64,000 nt of DNA from assembly GCA_905331475.1 (NCBI GenBank), contig CAJNYU010000533.1, forward strand, positions 1 to 64,000, given 5' to 3'. The notes under the pieces are model-generated. The model did not search any database and was not told the origin of the DNA. It worked only from the letters and a program-made list of their open reading frames with translations. Below, piece by piece: positions 35,135 through 45,887 of the stretch (the stretch's first letter is position 1; every line of letters starts with the position of its first letter). The DNA is from Rotaria socialis. Taxonomy: Eukaryota > Rotifera > Eurotatoria > Philodinida > Philodinidae. A program made the position numbers and the translations under genes.

Positions 35135-36178
35135 ATGGCTGAAAATATCAATGATACAACAGATGGCCTCATAGATAAAATTATTTTATGGTTTTACAAG
35201 AACGATGTGGATGTGTCTCCGAACACGGTAACCAGTAGTTCAAACTCATCGGAATGGACTAAGTTTCGCGATATAGAAATAGAAATTATTGAAGAAGCTT
35301 ATCAGGAAAGTAAAGTAGATGTTTTATTGGACAAGCATCGCATTGATTTGAAGAACTTAATACAAATACGACTAGACGACAACAAACAACAGGGATCGGT
35401 CAAACGAGAGATAGTTTCCAGTAGAACAAAATGTCTCCGTCAAGGTCGATTTTCAGGAGCTTCTGTCATAACATCGGAGGCGATATCATCAACTACATAT
35501 GGTACTTTTGACTCATGGTGTCCATTTATGCGTAGTTGGCTGATGTCATCTGCAGGGAAGCGAGCCTGGCTTCACCTTCCCTCATGTATCGAAGCATGTG
35601 CTCAAGGTATTATACAAGAAGCACTTCAGCATGATAGTAATAGCAATGCTGAGGCAGCATTCATGGCGAAAAGAATTCGTCAATGCGTAGGACAACCTCG
35701 ATTAGCAGTATCTAGGCTTTGCATTCGTTTTTATACAAAAGACAGCTTTCTTTATGACGTGCTCAATAAAGCATTACGAGAATTAGACCTTTCAAAATTA
35801 GAAACATTAGGTCCACTGGGTTACCTCATTAGTGCATATTCACGGGACGCTCAAGAGTTTGTTGGTACAGTCTATCGAGGAGTGGAACTGAAGTATACTG
35901 AAATTGAGCAGTATAAGTGTGCAATAGGAATGTGGAAAACATGGCCTGCCTACACTTCGACAAGCAAGAATCGTAAAATGGCAGAATTTTATGGAAACAC
36001 TCTATTCGTCATTGAAATTACTGATAACAAGCTGTCTGCCCCTCGTACGTTCGATATTAGTAACATTTCAAGCTTCCCAGAAGAGGAAGAGGTTCTCCTA
36101 CCGGCAGGAGCTTGCTTCCAGATTATTAATGTTACTCAAAATCGTGAACAAAAATATATTATCGATATTCAAATTTGA
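35135..36178 (+). CDS. WWE-domain ADP-ribosyltransferase
   Basis: Intact, intronless, 347 residues. Residues about 10-92 form a WWE domain (ILWFYKND, W41, IEEAY, HRIDLKNLIQ), a fold that binds poly-ADP-ribose or iso-ADP-ribose in other proteins. Residues about 190-347 form an arginine-type ART domain with the full R-S-E set: YRGV (R248), TSTS (274-277) and EEEE (316-319, the ExE motif). The linker has WCPFMRSW and repeated Cys. Expected activity is transfer of ADP-ribose from NAD+ to protein arginine. There is no signal peptide, so it is cytosolic or nuclear. It differs from the TPR-type ART remnant at 4925-7122 in its accessory domain and in being unbroken. Family assignment is firm; targets are unknown. 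Confidence 0.9.
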   Translation: MAENINDTTDGLIDKIILWFYKNDVDVSPNTVTSSSNSSEWTKFRDIEIEIIEEAYQESKVDVLLDKHRIDLKNLIQIRLDDNKQQGSVKREIVSSRTKCLRQGRFSGASVITSEAISSTTYGTFDSWCPFMRSWLMSSAGKRAWLHLPSCIEACAQGIIQEALQHDSNSNAEAAFMAKRIRQCVGQPRLAVSRLCIRFYTKDSFLYDVLNKALRELDLSKLETLGPLGYLISAYSRDAQEFVGTVYRGVELKYTEIEQYKCAIGMWKTWPAYTSTSKNRKMAEFYGNTLFVIEITDNKLSAPRTFDISNISSFPEEEEVLLPAGACFQIINVTQNREQKYIIDIQI

Positions 36179-37967
36179 TGCGAGATGGTAAGTGTTGTCA
36201 ATAATATTACATAGTTTTTTGTTTATTCTTTTCAGATTATTCTATAATTTTATTATAGTTTTCATGGCGGTCAGTTCAAAATAGATACCATCCGAAAATA
36301 TACGGATGACTAGACTTTGGGTTGGTTTAGGTGTGAATTCTCTCTACGTCAAAACCCACGATACTCAAAACTTACACTGTTATTTTGCAACGAAAAAATT
36401 ATATTATTGACATATAATTGTGGATTGCATGCCATGGTAAAGAAATGGTAAAAATAATAGTTCTATTTGTTTATTTCGTTTGTTTCGTGGCAATTGCTTA
36501 TCGTTCTTCTTGAATCATACATCAGAAGATGAATGCATTGTATATAATTATCACGCTTCTGTTCAGATATTTTGCTCACTCAAGCCAATTAGTAGGGCTA
36601 GACTCCGATAGTAAAGTGGCGAAGCAGTATTTCAACGAGAGATTCCACTACTTCCGAACTTAAAAGTCACATAGTAAATAAAAAGATACAAGCCAATCTT
36701 TGTTGAATGGTAGACTTGTCGTGAAACAATCGTTTCAAGTTGATGACACAATCGAGAATCATATACCAATTGAATGATTGTAACTTGGTTTACATCCAAA
36801 TAGTTTTATAATGTAGATGAAGAACTTTCGAACCCAGAACATTAATCGAGATAACATTTAAAACGAACGCTCATTATAAATGATATTTTCGTATAGTACA
36901 CGCACTTAAAAGCAAACTTTTCGACATCACTGTCATTATTAGAGGTGACAAAAAAGTAATCGTAATTCGTAACACTATGTTGACTTATTTTGTTCACTCT
37001 GAGCTACGGCAGGTTGAAGTAGACGTGGTTAGAGGCATAGCGACTCGTCTAGCTTAGAAACCATCGATGTTTGAGTTGAATAACTGCAAGTAACTCTTAC
37101 ATTTGTTTTTCTCAAAGGTGTGTTTATCAAAATTATTCTTGATCAGACATAATGAAACATATTGATAAGTCTAGTCTATTCGTGATGAAGAAGAAAATCA
37201 TATTAAATTTTAGTTATTTTCAAGTTATATAAAATTCTACAAATGAATAATAGAACTTTGCAAAAATGCTCCAACCTTTCCAAGGTTAATTTTCTAACAC
37301 ATAGAAGTTATTTCAAATTTGTTGTTTGTGCTTACACTTTTATGTATTCAATGTCAACAACCTAATTCAGACAAAAAATCGAGTAAGTCACGTTAGAAAG
37401 CAGTTATTTCTCAGATGTAATCGTCGAAAAATCAGTCTTTCAAGTTTTACTTTATGAATCACTATTTGTACATGCCTCTTCCTACTTGTCAGTGAAATAT
37501 TTGACACTTATACAATTATTTTATTTACGACCAGGCAGTAATAGTTTCTTTTTTTTCTTTCTTACTTTTTCAATATTTGACGAAGTCAGCGAGCAAATAC
37601 TATTGTGCGTGCACAGCAAGAAAGAGCAATTGAAGAAAAATAAATCACCTTGAAAGTAATGTAGCCATATTTTTATTTTTTATGCGCTATATACGGGAGA
37701 GCCCGTGTCTATGAAACATTTCATTATTAAGCTTTCATCAGAAAGTTCAAATCATATTGAATCTCTCGCAATCCATTTTCCTGTAAAGGATCATGGATTG
37801 ACACGATTAAAATAATCTCTTATACTATGATAACACTATTCGCTGATTTCCCAAAAATAGAACTTATGTTTATCAGTTATTTTTTTCAAATTTTAGTTAC
37901 AGTCAAAAACTTGGATAGGTCTGCATAAAGATAGTGTGAATATTTTATTATTCTGCTTCAGTTAACA
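36179..37967. other. Noncoding stretch
   Basis: No exon is supported. A CTGCTTCAG acceptor-like site ends just before 37963, so the next gene may have a 5' UTR exon somewhere here. Confidence 0.5.
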
Positions 37968-38501
37968 ATGTACCAGGACGTGGAACCAAAACGTGTAGAC
38001 GTAGAAAATAATCGGCCGAAAACTACCGCCACTGATGATTCATTGACCAATGAAGGGCAAGCTATAAATGGTGACTCGAATAAATCACAATCTTTTCAAA
38101 TGCCACGTGCTCCACCTCATGTTTATTCATGTTTCGTCGTTAATAGAACGTCCGAACAGATAGAGTGTATGCTTAAATATGATGGACGACCAGGCGAAGA
38201 AAAATTCGATGAAGTGATCAATGTAACTATTCCTGCCAATTCTGAGCATTATTTTCCTCGTAAATTCTTTCAACCTGATCTACCTGAATCCTACTGCAAA
38301 TGGGTCAAAATTGTGACACATGTCCGAGTTAAAAAGCAGAATGGAAAATTTTTGGAGATTGACTATCCATTCGAAAATGTTCATGCTCCAATACGAAATT
38401 GGGAGTTTCATGTGCGAGACGAGGGTGACATACTCTCGAAGCCTCCGACGCGCGTCGTTAATGTTCTGAAATATGAAAATCTCGATCAATATGAATGTTA
38501 A
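37968..38501 (+). CDS. Unknown cytosolic protein, 177 aa
   Basis: ATG at 37968 lies just after a likely intron acceptor (TTATTCTGCTTCAG), so the 5' UTR is probably spliced. Residues 1-45 are hydrophilic and low in order. From residue about 50 a compact domain follows (HVYSCFVVNRTSEQIECML, then PANSEHYFPRKFF and RNWEFHVRDEG) with a beta-rich look. No signal peptide, membrane segment or known motif. The frame is intact, codon use resembles the neighbours, and overlapping minus-strand ORFs are shadows. I do not recognise the family. Confidence 0.7.
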   Translation: MYQDVEPKRVDVENNRPKTTATDDSLTNEGQAINGDSNKSQSFQMPRAPPHVYSCFVVNRTSEQIECMLKYDGRPGEEKFDEVINVTIPANSEHYFPRKFFQPDLPESYCKWVKIVTHVRVKKQNGKFLEIDYPFENVHAPIRNWEFHVRDEGDILSKPPTRVVNVLKYENLDQYEC

Positions 38502-38766
38502 ATAAGCATACTATTTGTACCCTTTTCCACAATTGTCCTATCATACCAAAATAAAGCTAATCTCTGCTCGATAGCTCCGAGTAAAAGAATAGTTTACAAA
38601 ATAGTTTTTCTTATGCCTATTCACTTCCGTGTCTACTACTGTGACTTGAGGGTGTGGGTGAGCAGAAGAACCAGAACTACACCCCAATTGCAAGAGAAAG
38701 CGAGGCCACCCACCATGTTGCACTATGTACAGTCTATGAGATTTGGCTTCAATAAAACTGATCACA

Positions 38767-39033
38767 ATGATTGTCTCGATTTCTTTTGCATCGGGCTATA
38801 TTTTTGTAGCCCTACCGCTGACTTGCACTTTATTACTAATAGCTCTGCAACGATTTCGTTTCATAAAGAACAAATTATTTTCTAAAACAACAGCAGCATT
38901 TGTTTTCCAAGCGTTACACTTAAATTCTGCTGATCAAGGTGAGAAAATAATCAAAAAAAGTTACTATACTGTGACCCATATCTGTACAACATCTTATAAC
39001 GACATCTATCGAAATTATTATTCAAGTTTTTAA
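38767..39033 (+). CDS. Possible small membrane protein or first exon
   Basis: From ATG at 38767 the frame encodes a long hydrophobic segment (SGYIFVALPLTCTLLLIALQ) followed by a basic stretch. A good donor (CAAG/GTGAGA) lies after 38938; reading through it gives a stop at 39031. No downstream exon could be joined. It lies just upstream of LRRC45 on the same strand. Confidence 0.3.
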   Translation: MIVSISFASGYIFVALPLTCTLLLIALQRFRFIKNKLFSKTTAAFVFQALHLNSADQGEKIIKKSYYTVTHICTTSYNDIYRNYYSSF

Positions 39034-39215
39034 GATTTTAAAATAAAACTTCATTCTTTAATTTATCTTTTGATCAACGTATCGAGAATAGTTTTTAAAA
39101 AAATAGAATTTATTTAATGGTTGCAATGATACTAATCAGAAAGGAATCGAATTATGGCTGATCGATGATATTTTCACATACTGATCTTGTTCAATGTTGT
39201 GAGAAGAGTCATAAA

Positions 39216-42200
39216 ATGGACCAATTTAAAAAGCTGTATCATGAATATTGTAAAACTTATCACGTTGAACCGAATGATTTACTTTTAGGTGAAATTCAAA
39301 AGTATAAATACAAAATTTTTTTCGCAAAAAAAACAACTTTTTCGATTATTTTAAAGAGTCTCGGGCGAAGATAATAAAACAAAAAGTCTAAACTTATCAT
39401 CATTTAATATTCCCGAGGCACAATGCTCGATACTAGGGAAAATACTTACACACGATTTTATTTTTACTAGTATCCAACTTAATGATTGTAATTTATCAAG
39501 TGATGGTAAATAGTTTTATTTTTCTATTTCTCTTAATTTCTTTTCTTTACAAGCCTTAAATGCACTCCTGCACGGACTTATGACAAATGCAACATGCAAA
39601 ATATTAGAATTAAAAGTAGATATTTTGTTATGATATTTGTATGAATTCATTTTGTCAATAAAGGGAAACGGTATTCAAGGACCTGGAACTGAAGCTCTAT
39701 CTAAAATATTGAGAAAAAATCAAACAATTCGAACGTGAGTACAAAATTTCTATGCAAATGAATCCATTGTTTATCGCTCCGCACTTTGTTATTTGATACG
39801 TTACTTCAAATAACGAAATACGTCTAGAATTGCTGAGACTAAAATTGATCATCATGGTTAGTTTACGAGCAGAAAACAATGCAAAAGTTGAATAGGTCCC
39901 GCATGAGACAGTACTAGTTGAAAATTAATATTGATTGATTCATGAGAATGAATTCTGTATGAAATATTAAGAAATTTGCTTTCTTTTAGTTTACGATTAG
40001 AATGGAATCAAATAGGCTCGATGAATTCTCCAGCATTTAGTATTTTTTGCGATGCACTTGCTGATAATAAAGCCCTAATTGATCTTGATTTACGTAATAA
40101 CGACATAAATCATGTTGGTGCTTCAGAATTAGCATCAGCTTTGAAACGAAACACAATATTACGTGCGATAGGTACGTATACAAAATAAATAAATAATTCG
40201 TCATTCCCATCTAATTAACAAACACAAACAGATCTTCGTTGGAATAACGTTGGACTTATCGGTGGTCGAGCTCTATTAGCAGTATGCGAATCGAATGCAA
40301 CGTTAAATGAATTACAATTAATTGGTAATACTGTTCCAGATGATATTATGCAGAGTATTGGTATGTCGTTTATATTCTTGATAATGTTCAAATATTTATT
40401 TCTTCACTGTCAGCTAATGCATTATCGAAAAATGCCGAACACCGTAAAATGCATTTCGGACATTCACAAAATATGGCTGTACTTTCAAGACAATTACAAA
40501 ATGTTCACGAAGAAAAAAATCGTGAAATAACAACAACACTAACACGGATGTCACTTCAGGAACAAGCAATGCTGAAAGCTAATAAGTAAATCAGTTTTTA
40601 AGATATATCCGATAGAATCGTGTTTTTTCTCTTGTCAATAGATCATTGGCTGAAAAGTTAAAAAAGCTTCAAGAAGCATTGGATGATCGAAAATTGGCAT
40701 TTAACGCATTGTCAGCAAAATATACTGAACTCGAAGCAAGTATAACTGTAGCTAAACAAGAAAACGATGATTCGTTAAATAAAATGAGAAAAATGGAAAT
40801 TGGTCATCATGAATCCATTCATCAAATTCAAAGAGACCATAAACAAGAAAAAGATGTAATGTACGATTAGAATATATTTCATGATGAAGTAAACTATTTT
40901 TTCTTTAGGATTTAATTCATACGCAAGATAAACTTCAACGAGACTTAAAAGAAAACCTCGATGTTCAAAGACGTTTAACTGAAAAAATTCATGATCTTGA
41001 ACGAAAAAATGAAAAACTTCAAACCACAGTTCATGAACTTCAAGAAGCTGTATGTTATTCTCTCTTCGTCCTTTCTGAAAAACAGAACAAAATCTTTGTA
41101 TAGATCGCCATGAACGATCGCACCCATCAGATAAAATTAACATCATCCGATGATGAAATTCAGCGATTGAAACTAAAACATAAGGAAGATTTAAAAGATC
41201 ACGAATTAGTTGCTAATCGAGATATTCAACGGTTAAAAGAAGCTCATGCAGCTTCCGAACAAACATTAAAAGAACAATTATCGAAATTTGAAAATATTCG
41301 AACAGCACTTGAACGAGTATAAAAAATTTTCGATGTATCAGTTCATTAAATGATTTCATTTTAAGGAAATCAATTCACTTAAATCTACTTCATCAACACA
41401 AAAATTGCATCACGATGAATTACTGCAGCAAGAAAAAATTCGAATTAAAAATGATGAAGAAAAAAAACAACAAGAACTTGAAGATCGTTTACGAACATTA
41501 ACTAGTTTAAAAGATGAACTCGAAGTAATAATCATTCGGGAGATATATAATATTATCTTAAGTTTACCCATTCTCACTTTCTGCACCCTCAGCAGGTCCA
41601 TCGTTCAGAAAATTCAGTAAAAGAATCTTGAGTGCAATAAATCTCTTCAGCTAGGATGAAGTAATCGCGATTACCTTAACGCGTACATCACGCTTATTTC
41701 GTTTTCAAGCACTCTGTATAATGAATATATTTTATAGTCTCGAAATAATCAACAATCAATTGCATATCGAGAACTTCAACAAAAACTGAATTTTCAATCC
41801 GTCGAAATCGAATCACTGAAGCGACAAATTGCATCAGTAGAACTGGTAAAACTTATTCAGATATTACTTTTTTGTAGAATTAACTTCCTATGTTTCAGAC
41901 GATTCATGCGAAAGATTCGGAACTTATTGAAACTCGTGAAAAAATTAAAACAGACTACGAAAAAAAGTTCCGTTCGATTCAACAAGATATTGATCTTAAT
42001 GGTGAATTAAAACAACGTGTTAAACAATTGGAGAATGAATTAAAAGGTATGATAGAAACAAAACAGAATATTACATCAATAGTTTCTTTATATTAGATCA
42101 ACACTTCACTGATCAGAATACAATTCGTGAACTTCAAAGTCGTTTAGCGGAATTACAAACAACGCTGAGTCATCGCGATCAAGAAATAAGTCGTTTAAAA

Positions 42201-42275
42201 CTTGAGGAAGAGCATAGATTACAATTTCTTCGTTCTGCAATTGTTGATTATATTGGTACAGGGACAGATCATTAA
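39216..42275 (+). CDS. LRRC45: LRRC45-like centrosomal leucine-rich-repeat coiled-coil protein
   Basis: Fourteen exons join in phase: 39216-39301, 39357-39505, 39554-39615, 39664-39734, 39990-40171, 40232-40360, 40414-40585, 40642-40855, 40909-41049, 41104-41316, 41366-41524, 41738-41845, 41899-42046, 42097-42275. The N-terminus ([15 protein letters not shown]) and RI-type LRRs ([41 protein letters not shown]) are followed by a long coiled coil and a C-terminus [11 protein letters not shown], matching the order and end of animal LRRC45. In vertebrates LRRC45 is a linker between centrioles and sits at cilium bases. Most introns are 48-60 nt; two are about 215-255 nt. ATG 39165 is an in-frame alternative; 39216 matches the family start. 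A polyadenylation-like AATAAA follows near 42343. Confidence 0.9.
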
Positions 42276-42425
42276 TGTATTTCTGTTTTTATCAAATTTA
42301 AACATGAATTTTGTACTATATGTGTATGAGACTTTTTTTTAAAATAAAAGATATACTAGTGAACATTCAGAGAATAATAGTAAACATTGATCAGGATCAA
42401 AAAGAAATATAGATAAGATGCTTCA

Positions 42426-42722
42426 TTATAATTCATCGAAACTTTTCACAAGAGAAAACTGAATAGGAACGTCATCAATCCGAGATCCTTCTACAGGTTT
42501 GTGTAGTTGTAGAAGTCTTATTACAAAATGAACAGTCGGTGAAAAACGTACTGGTATAATCTTTGCACTGGTGAATGTAAGGGAGAAAATAATAATAATA
42601 ATAAAAGTAGAAGAATCGTAGAGAGCGCATAGTAATTGTGTAATAGTGAATGATGCACAATTTGAAAAATCCCGGAATACGAAATACCATTCGATTAGAA
42701 CAGAAAATATTGAAGTTTTCAT
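42426..42722 (-). CDS. Hypothetical small protein on the opposite strand
   Basis: A 98-residue frame from ATG 42722 with a hydrophobic start and a plausible soluble end (EGSRIDDVPIQFSLVKSFDEL minus its first residue). An overlapping frame from about 42647 encodes a Tyr-rich hydrophobic start and five or six Cys. A strong acceptor-like CATTCACCAG in the middle suggests that splicing decides which frame is used. Evidence is weak. Confidence 0.25.
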   Translation of the reverse strand: MKTSIFSVLIEWYFVFRDFSNCASFTITQLLCALYDSSTFIIIIIFSLTFTSAKIIPVRFSPTVHFVIRLLQLHKPVEGSRIDDVPIQFSLVKSFDEL

Positions 42723-43130
42723 AATGATACTTTCTAAATAAATTAAGATTTTGACAACCCAAAAATTTATAATCTTCTGAGCGTTGATAATTATTCAAGC
42801 TTGTAAAATGTTTTAGGTATTAGAAATAAAAGATCTGAAATAAAAAAATTGAGTCGTTTTTATTCATTTTCTGTTGACAAATAGTTTAATTTAACGATTT
42901 TGTCTTACTATCTATAACGAGATAAAAGCTTGCTTTTTATTTAAAAATATTTACCAGAGATACGGATTGTCGCGGAATCCCGACAATCGGTATCATTGTC
43001 TCGTTTTGTGCGTTTCTATTGCCTATGCATCCCGAGTCATGAAATGAAAAAACATTACGTACTTTTAATATCTATCAGGCTATGTTTTATTTTCTTATAA
43101 ATTGATTGATATAATTACAGACACAAAAAT

Positions 43131-44336
43131 ATGTTTGTCACTTCGAATACAGATACTTTGAAATGTCCCATTACTTTTGAATTATTTCGCGATCCCGTTA
43201 CTGGCCAAGATGGTCATACATACGAACGAGATGCGATTATAACATGGCTCCAAAAAAATGGTGCCAGTCCGCAGACACGTGAGCCAATGACTATTGATTC
43301 ATTACGACCAAATCATATTGTCAAACAACTCGTTGATGAATTCAAATCATCATCATTACAGAAACATTTTCTTTTCAGATTTGGTATTGATATAAGAAAA
43401 GCAGGAAAACGACCTATCTTTCAAACACAAGGAAAATCTATTTATAGAGCTGAATGGATATCAAAACCTGGTCCTGACGTTGTTCTACTGAAAATCGAAG
43501 GAGCTAAAGCAAATCGAGAAGCAGGATATTATGTTCAACTTGGTTCTCACCCTCATATTGTTCACACATATGGTATGGTGGAAAATGATTTCAACGCTCT
43601 TATGCTTGTACAAGAATATGCCACTGAAGGTGATCTTGCAGAACTTTTAAAAGAAAACGAATTTCAGCCATCAAAATTAGTTCTATTAGAAATATTTTTA
43701 CAAATTATTGATGCAATGGTTTATCTTGCTAATTATGGTATTGTACATGGTGATCTTGCTTGTCGTAATGTATTAGTTTTTCGTCTTCATAATTCCAATC
43801 CACAAGAAAATTTAGTCAAGTTGACTGATTTTGGTTTAACACGTGCGAGTGCATTATATTCTGTTGTTGGTAGTACAGCATCAACAACACTTGTTGTTGT
43901 TCCTCTAAGATATGCTGCACCAGAAATTCTACTCAGTGCAGGTCTATCAAATTATTCTGAAAAATCAGATGTCTATTCAATGGGTATTTTAATGTGGGAA
44001 GCCTGTTCTCAAGGACAATTACCTTATGGATCAATTGAAGATGATAGTGAAGTTTGTAGATTTAAAATTGAAGGAGGCATCTTGAGTCAACCTGAGAATT
44101 GCGATGAAAAACTATGGAACATAATGGTTCAGTGTTGGCATCAACAATCAGGAGCTCGCTCAACATTCAAAATGCTGAAAGAATCTTTATGTGAGTTATC
44201 GGTACAATCAGCAGCATTTCAGTATGTTCTAAAGAATAATTTTTGTTTTGTTTATTTAATCAATGCATATCTAATATTAATATCTAGCCTTAAAAATGTT
44301 AAAAACAAAAGCATCAAGAATAAAATGGTATGTTGA
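43131..44336 (+). CDS. U-box / tyrosine-kinase-like fusion protein
   Basis: Residues about 8-72 form a U-box (LKCPITFELFRDPVTGQDG, then YERDAIITWL and SPQTREPM), the E2-binding fold of a class of ubiquitin ligases. Residues about 85-365 form a protein kinase: beta-3 Lys in VVLLKIEG (K121), HGDLACRN catalytic loop (D208, N213), TDFG (D233), APE (263-265) and SDVYSMGILMWE. The loop wording is tyrosine-kinase-like; the glycine loop (QTQGKSIYRAEW) is degenerate. The frame is intact and 401 residues if unspliced. A donor at 44222 and acceptor ending at 44287 would remove a hydrophobic 22-residue tail segment, likely a 66-nt intron. A small hairpin (GATTGTCG/CGACAATC) lies near 42965. Substrates unknown. 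Confidence 0.85.
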   Translation: MFVTSNTDTLKCPITFELFRDPVTGQDGHTYERDAIITWLQKNGASPQTREPMTIDSLRPNHIVKQLVDEFKSSSLQKHFLFRFGIDIRKAGKRPIFQTQGKSIYRAEWISKPGPDVVLLKIEGAKANREAGYYVQLGSHPHIVHTYGMVENDFNALMLVQEYATEGDLAELLKENEFQPSKLVLLEIFLQIIDAMVYLANYGIVHGDLACRNVLVFRLHNSNPQENLVKLTDFGLTRASALYSVVGSTASTTLVVVPLRYAAPEILLSAGLSNYSEKSDVYSMGILMWEACSQGQLPYGSIEDDSEVCRFKIEGGILSQPENCDEKLWNIMVQCWHQQSGARSTFKMLKESLCELSVQSAAFQYVLKNNFCFVYLINAYLILISSLKNVKNKSIKNKMVC

Positions 44337-45370
44337 AATGAAACTCAGTGAACTTGCTCAGTAGAAAAATAGTAACGACACACGAGAATAAATCTCATTG
44401 ACGTTTTAAACTGACTAATCTAAATAAGTTAATAATGCTCTTCTATGCCATAAAGACACTTAATAAAATTCTAGTTTGCTCATATTGAGATAGTCTGGAC
44501 AAACGACATGGAAAAATCATTTCTAGTTTGAAGATTTATTTCAATCATTGTCATTTTTTGTAGCCAACTATCGTTCACAACACAACTGATAGTCATGTAC
44601 AAAGAAAAGCAGGCACACGCATAGATTCTCCGATGTCTAATGAAAATCCTCTGATGAAGACAACGATTATCTGCAACTTTTGCAATAGCTATTTGCCTGG
44701 TCTTGGTAAATTTATTCATGATCAGGTTAGTAATCTTGCATATTAATGTGCAAAGATGTACAATGAATTCAAAGATAAGGAATATGTTTCACATAAACTC
44801 ATCATGTGCACGATGTATTTCCATTTAGTATTTTTGTTTTTCTTTGATTCAACAAGAGATTGTATACCACATAACAATTAACAGAAGCAGAGACAAAAAA
44901 AAATTCTGCTAGGGATATTAACGACGATACGTGAATTTTGATTATCTATATTACTCTTCAATAAATTGCTAACCCTATATTTAATATATTCCGCCTCCTA
45001 ATCCAATAAAAAAATTGATATTTATCGATCGTATTTTGGTAAATGGTGATGGTTCTCTTTTGACATTAAACTTAAGATGTTTTTGTTAGCATCCATCTCA
45101 TATTGCAAGACAAACTTCGTCGAGAAAACTGCCACCTTAGCAAACAATTATAGTAGAGGATGTCATCTATCGAAACCTTTGCATACTGTTCATAGCTTTC
45201 ATATTGACTAAATGAAGTTTTATAGTATTTATTAGTTCAGTCTAGTATATAGACTGTCCTTCTATGAGTATTATCAGTTGTTTTCATTAATGAAATTATC
45301 TATTTTACTAAATCTTTAATAAAATTTTACATTATTTTCATTCAAAAGCGTATCCGTCGTACTTTCAAAC
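44337..45370. other. Noncoding stretch
   Basis: No gene is supported. The minus-strand ORF at 44480-44719 has no family features. Confidence 0.5.
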
Positions 45371-45811
45371 TAGGGGTGTCGCATTTTAATTTAAAATAAA
45401 TTAAATTGGTTTAATTTTGAAAATTAGTAGATAAACAGTTTTTGACTTGATTGCTATTATTTAAAGTCAAATTTGAGTATGTTTCCTGTTTTCTAAAGTT
45501 AAAGCCAGCCAGTCTTCTACGAATAGTGCTAGTAAATATATTTTTATGAGTATCCCGGTATTTTCAAGAAGAAAGATGACGGATCCAGCATAATCTGTAG
45601 AGGAATTTTGACTATTATGAACAAATATTTACCTAAAATACTAGGTTATCCTCTCATTTAGTATTTACTACTGTTAAAGTCACGCATTTTCCTCATAGCA
45701 ATGATGTGTATCCATCCAAACAATTTATTAAATTTAAAATTTGAACTAAAATTAAATTAACTTTTCGCGAAGTTAAATTTTAATTAAATAAACTGTAAAT
45801 TGGCACGTCTA
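45371..45811. mobile_element. hAT-like MITE upstream of the LRR array
   Basis: The left end is TAGGGGTGTCGCATTTTAAT; the right end inverted is TAGACGTGCCAATTTACAG. AATTTAAATT-rich subterminal sequence is shared. Flanks CTTTCAAAC and GTTTCAACA look like an old duplication with one base lost. The span is 441 bp, and it ends 76 bp before the first LRR exon. Confidence 0.6.
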
Positions 45812-45887
45812 GTTTCAACATTAAACATCGATTTTTTGAATTTGTGTGGCCGTTCACCCAATAAATATATGCTTGTTGCTTGTATAG

